Positions 61,201-64,000 of a DNA stretch of 64,000 nt are shown here, piece by piece (position 1 is the first letter of the stretch; every line of letters starts with the position of its first letter). The translations under genes and the position numbers were made by a program. Below the pieces are notes generated by a model that made no database searches, was not told the DNA's origin, and was given only the letters and a program-made list of their open reading frames with translations. Source of the stretch: Okapia johnstoni (Eukaryota; Chordata; Mammalia; Artiodactyla; Giraffidae); NCBI GenBank assembly GCA_024291935.2, contig CM044316.1:9354501-9418500 (forward strand), in the 5' to 3' direction.

Positions 61201-61725
61201 CCTGGTGCTCTGTGACGATCTAGAGGAGTGGGATGGGATGAGGGAGAGAGGCTCAAGAGGGAGAGGATGTATACATATATATGTATCAGTCAGTCAGTTC
61301 AGTCACTCAGTTGTGTCCAACTCTTTGCAACCCCATGGAATGCAGCACGCCAGGCTTCCCTGTCCATCACCAGCTCCCGGAGCTTGCTCAGACTCATGTC
61401 CATCGAGTCGGTGATGCCATCCAACCATCTCATTCTCTGTCATCCCCTTCTCCTCCTGCCTTCCATCTTTCCCAGCATCAGAGTCTTTTCCAATGAGTCA
61501 GTTCTTTGCATCAGTGGCCAAAGTATTGGAGCTTCAGCTTCAGCATCAGTCTTTCCAGTGAATATTCAGGACTGATTTCCTTTAGGATTGACTGATTTGA
61601 TCAATCAATTATATATGTATAATTGATTATATATATAATTATGGCTGATTCGCATTGTTCCACAGCAGAAACCAACACAACATTGTAAAGCAACTATCCT
61701 CTAATTAAAAAATTTTAAAAAAAGA
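61201..61725 (+). mobile_element. L1 3' end split by BovB, just upstream of exon 4
   Basis: Forward L1: GTGCTCTGTGACGATCTAGA before the BovB. After it, TGGCTGATTCGCATTGTTCC, AAAGCAACTATCCTCTAATT and an A-rich tail to about 61725. The tail ends about 80 bp before the acceptor AG. Confidence 0.9.
61287..61610 (-). mobile_element. BovB 3' end nested in L1, 10-bp target duplication
   Basis: Reverse BovB 3' end: AGTTCAGTCACTCAGTTGTG, TTCCCTGTCCATCACCAGCT, GGTGATGCCATCCAACCATC. ATATATGTAT at 61277-61286 and 61611-61620 is identical. Confidence 0.95.
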
Positions 61726-61754
61726 AACCACAACATTGAACCTCCCACCCACCT

Positions 61755-61806
61755 CTCTGACCCTGAAACCCACCGTCTGCTTTCTGTTCTGGCTTCTTTC
61801 TTCCAG
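61755..61806 (+). other. Exon 4 branch point, polypyrimidine tract and splice acceptor
   Basis: The 3' end of intron 3 reads as a normal acceptor. A CTCTGAC branch-point candidate lies at 61755-61761 (A at 61760, 46 nt before the AG). A T/C-rich run covers about 61778-61804 and ends in CAG at 61804-61806. The phase (codon split after base 2) fits CACNA1A exon 3 to exon 4 joining. The branch-point choice is inference; CCCTGAA just downstream is an alternative. Confidence 0.8.
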
Positions 61807-61898
61807 CATCTTGGCAACAGTTGGGACGGAGTTTGACCTAAGGACACTGAGGGCAGTTCGAGTGCTGCGGCCGCTCAAGCTGGTGTCTGGAATCCCAA
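61807..61898 (+). CDS. CACNA1A: Calcium channel Cav2.1 alpha-1 subunit, exon 4 (domain I S4 voltage sensor)
   Basis: This is one internal exon of the pore-forming subunit of the P/Q-type voltage-gated calcium channel, which triggers transmitter release at presynaptic membranes. The exon is 92 nt: one base finishing a glycine codon, 30 whole codons from 61808, and one base opening the next codon. The translation starts [15 protein letters not shown] and continues through [15 protein letters not shown]. Basic residues recur every third position (Arg codons at 61841, 61850, 61859 and 61868, Lys at 61877), which is the S4 sensor pattern of domain I. From memory of the paralogues, Cav2.2 has ILATAGTDF and Cav2.3 has a longer linker here, so V and E favour CACNA1A. 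It is preceded by a pyrimidine tract and AG and followed by GT. By my alignment the Arg at 61841-61843 corresponds to human R192, the hemiplegic-migraine site, and it is intact. Flanking exons lie outside the window. Confidence 0.92.
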
Positions 61899-61908
61899 GT
61901 GCGTGAGT
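61899..61908 (+). other. Exon 4 splice donor, tandem GT sites
   Basis: The donor that keeps the 92-nt exon is CAA followed by GTGCGT at 61899. Four bases downstream, at 61903, is a second GT with a perfect GTGAGT intron side but poor exon-side match. Use of the second site would add GTGC and shift the frame. The first is the expected channel donor because it gives the right phase for the next Cav2 exon. Confidence 0.8.
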
Positions 61909-62139
61909 TTCTGACCCTGGCAAGGGGTCTCCTCAGAGGTTCTAGGAGCCCTGGATTTCCCTTCTGCAAGAGGGTTTCATAGGTACCCTCAGATGCTACC
62001 CTAGCCTGGGTCAGGGCAGCCTCATCTTTGGGGAAGCCCCTTCAGGGACCCCCACCCCCACCCCCAGGAATCTGGCTGCAGGTCTGGGTGAACTCCTAAA
62101 AGTCAGCCAGGAGCCTCACCCATCACCACAGTACCCATT

Positions 62140-62315
62140 TAATGAGCACTTCTCTATCAGGAGCCATGCTAAGCACCACCCAGGACCCCATTAATCACAA
62201 CCCTGTGAAGTTGATAGGACCAAAATCTCCATTTTACAGATGAGGAAACCGAGGCTCAGGGCAGCTGAATAATTTGAGCAAAATCATGTGGCTGAGAGTG
62301 GAAGAATTAGTAGCT
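62140..62315 (-). mobile_element. MIR SINE remnant in intron 4
   Basis: Reverse MIR: AATGAGCACTTCTCTATCAG, CATTTTACAGATGAGGAAAC, CGAGGCTCAGGGCAGCTGAA. Confidence 0.82.
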
Positions 62316-62335
62316 AGCCAATCTGCCCCCACAGC

Positions 62336-62530
62336 CTGAATAATATTGGTGGCAATGATGGTTACCATTTATTGAGTGCTTACTGCATACCAGGCATGGC
62401 AGAAAGAGCTTTTTGTGTATTATCTTAGTTCATCCTCACAATCACCCAGTGAACCCATTTTATAGATGAAAATGTAGAGACTCAGAAAGGTTAAATGACT
62501 CACCAGAGTTCTTACAGTTTGAAACAATGA
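62336..62530 (-). mobile_element. MIR SINE remnant in intron 4
   Basis: Reverse MIR: TTATTGAGTGCTTACTGCAT, CATCCTCACAATCACCCAGT, GACTCAGAAAGGTTAAATGA. Confidence 0.84.
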
Positions 62531-62699
62531 GTTCCCAAGACTACTCATTCCATGCTATTTTCTCATCCTCCAAGAATAGATGGATGCTCCTACTCCAGAC
62601 CCTTTGTGGGTGGCTATACTATTCATGATCAGGATTTGGTTCAGCTGCAAAAAAATAAATAAATAAAATGAAACAGGGCTAACCTTTTTCTGTTCTACT

Positions 62700-62870
62700 G
62701 GTCAGTAGTAGTAGTAATATATTAATTAATATTTTTATTTATAAGTACTTACAATGTATCAAGCACTATTGAAGTATTTGCCATTTTTAAAAAACTCATT
62801 TATCCTCACAACAAGCATATGAGGTAGGTTAAGTTATTACCACCATTTTGCATTTCATTAGCTTCATTCT
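62700..62870 (-). mobile_element. MIR SINE remnant in intron 4
   Basis: Reverse MIR: AAGTACTTACAATGTATCAA, CTCATTTATCCTCACAACAA, CCACCATTTTGCATTTCATT. Confidence 0.72.
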
Positions 62871-62989
62871 TCAGGTTCATTGCCATCCAGATTTAAAGAC
62901 TTAAGATTTCCCAGATAACCACCAGCAGGATCTTTTTGTAGAAAGAAGGCACTTCTGCTCATGTGTCCACAAGATTCCAGCAGGTGCCT

Positions 62990-63331
62990 GTTGTTCAGTT
63001 GCTCAGTCATGTCCAACTCCATGGACTGCAGCACACCAGGCTTCCCTGTCCTTCACTGTTTCCTGAAGTTTGCTCAAACTCATGTCCATTGAGTCGATGA
63101 TGCCATCCAACCACCTCATCCTCTGTCGCCCCCTTCTTCTTTTGTCTTCAATCTTTCCCAGCGTCTAGATCTTTTCCAACACATTGGCTCTTTGCATCAG
63201 GTGGCCAAAGTATTGGAGCTTCAGCATCAGTCATTCCAATGAATATTCAGGATTGATTTTCTTTAAGATTGACTGGTTTGATTTTCTGTCTGTGCAAGGG
63301 ACTCGCAAGAGTCTTCTCTTCAAGAGACCAG
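62990..63331 (-). mobile_element. BovB 3' end in intron 4
   Basis: Reverse BovB 3' end: GTTCAGTTGCTCAGTCATGT, TTTCCTGAAGTTTGCTCAAA, CATCCTCTGTCGCCCCCTTC, ACTCGCAAGAGTCTTC. AGGTGCCT at 62982-62989 and 63332-63339 flanks it. Confidence 0.92.
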
Positions 63332-63389
63332 AGGTGCCTACGTCATGTTAAATCAAGTTCCATCCCAAAGCTAACACTAACAGGAATCT

Positions 63390-63515
63390 CTGTTTAATGA
63401 CTGTCTGTGATACGCCAGGGGCTTTGCTAGGTATGAGCCCTCTCATTTAATCCCGAGAGGGAGGTGCTAAGTCTCATCCCCATTTACAGATGAAGAGCCT
63501 GATAAATTAAGATTT
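63390..63515 (-). mobile_element. MIR SINE remnant in intron 4
   Basis: Reverse MIR: GATACGCCAGGGGCTTTGCT, CCATTTACAGATGAAGAGCC. Confidence 0.7.
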
Positions 63516-63751
63516 TTAATTGGAGTTGCAATATTAAATTCTCAAAGATTAATAGAATGAATATATAGAAAAGTAGAAGGATGTAGTAGACCCGAAAAGT
63601 ACTATAAACCGATTCAACATAATTAAGATTTATATAGTTTTCACCCAACTGTAGGATACAAATTCTACTCAAGTTCTCATAGACTATAAACTGGGAGACA
63701 CTGAAGAGTATCCAAGGACATAAAACAAGAAATCTTCATTTTAACCACGTT

Positions 63752-63858
63752 ATTTGTTGTTTAGTCGCTATGTCGTGTCCAACTCTTTTGTGACCAGGGA
63801 TCAAACCTGTGTCTCCTGCATTGGCAGGCAGATTCTTTACTGTTGAGCCACCTGGGAG
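63752..63858 (-). mobile_element. BovA/Bov-tA SINE with internal deletion
   Basis: Reverse SINE: TTGTTGTTTAGTCGCTATGT, then TTTTGTGACC joins directly to AGGGATCAAACCTGTGTC, skipping about 100 bp of the normal body. The tRNA-like end is GAGCCACCTGGGAG. CATTTTAAC lies in both flanks. Confidence 0.9.
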
Positions 63859-63879
63859 CATTTTAACATAGACTTTCCT

Positions 63880-63975
63880 AAAGGTTGGTTACAGGCATAG
63901 AATTTGACATCAATTCCAACCTGGGTTCAAATCCTGGCCCCATTATTTCTCACACCTTGAGGCTGAATCCTCATG
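63880..63975 (+). mobile_element. MIR SINE remnant at window end
   Basis: Forward MIR: AACCTGGGTTCAAATCCTGG, CCCCATTATTTCTCACACCT. Decayed. Confidence 0.55.
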
Positions 63976-64000
63976 TTAAGCATGACATCCTCTGAGCTTT

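Noticed and set aside
61705..61923. Antisense 72-codon ORF over exon 4
   Set aside because: It is the shadow of the conserved calcium channel exon. The sense frame has splice sites and the S4 pattern.
1..63858. Many ORFs containing GFSRQEYWSGLPFPSPGDLP or EFHGQRSLVGYSPWG type peptides
   Set aside because: These are translations of Bov-tA/BovA SINEs in different frames, repeated across the window. They are not proteins.
61909..64000. Exon 5 of CACNA1A downstream
   Set aside because: I looked for the sequence following GIPS in Cav2 channels (LQVVLKSIMKAM) and did not find it. The remaining 2.1 kb is MIR, BovB and unique intron.

Overview
This window is nuclear DNA from a ruminant (Pecora, most likely a bovid). 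It is packed with SINEs of the Bov-tA/BovA type, a BovB (RTE) LINE and several of its 3' ends, CHR-type SINEs, and artiodactyl L1 3' ends. This combination is characteristic of ruminants. Species cannot be fixed from these families alone. There are no bacterial, phage, plasmid or CRISPR features and no operon-like layout.

The only protein-coding sequence I can support is one 92-nt exon at 61807-61898 on the plus strand. Its 30 whole codons read as the domain I S4 voltage sensor of a neuronal Cav2 calcium channel. The [15 protein letters not shown] start fits CACNA1A (Cav2.1, P/Q type) better than CACNA1B or CACNA1E. The length and codon phases fit CACNA1A exon 4. The window would then be about 61.8 kb of the 3' part of intron 3, then exon 4, then about 2.1 kb of intron 4. 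No other calcium channel exon was recognised.

Everything else is intronic. By region: 0-12 kb has scattered SINEs, MIR and L2 remnants and mostly unique intron. 12.0-12.8 kb holds a Tigger1-derived DNA transposon split by an L1 end. 14.8-23.9 kb has nested L1 ends, SINEs, L2, MIR and a (TG)n tract. 24.9-25.2 kb has a hAT element with a second hAT-like fragment inside. 27.3-30.2 kb has LTR remnants carrying SINEs. 34-38.3 kb is an old L2 broken up by many later insertions, with a tiny mariner-type palindrome just before it. 40.6-41.1 kb is an MLT1-type LTR. 44.5-45.2 kb has a direct duplication of about 150 bp around a SINE. 46.6-48.0 kb is a BovB copy whose reverse-transcriptase frame has only three in-frame stops. 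49.5-54.5 kb has several L1 3' ends and, between them, a CpG-rich promoter-like stretch (52.55-52.95 kb). 55-61.7 kb has L2, SINEs, a split hAT element and a long (CA)n. Transposon sequence runs to within about 85 bp of exon 4.

Many insertions could be delimited because their target-site duplications are readable. No new multi-gene system is visible. The observations most worth following are the tandem 4-nt-spaced splice donors of exon 4, the transposons crowding its acceptor, the promoter-like island at 52.6 kb, and two SINEs enclosed by unusually long direct duplications.
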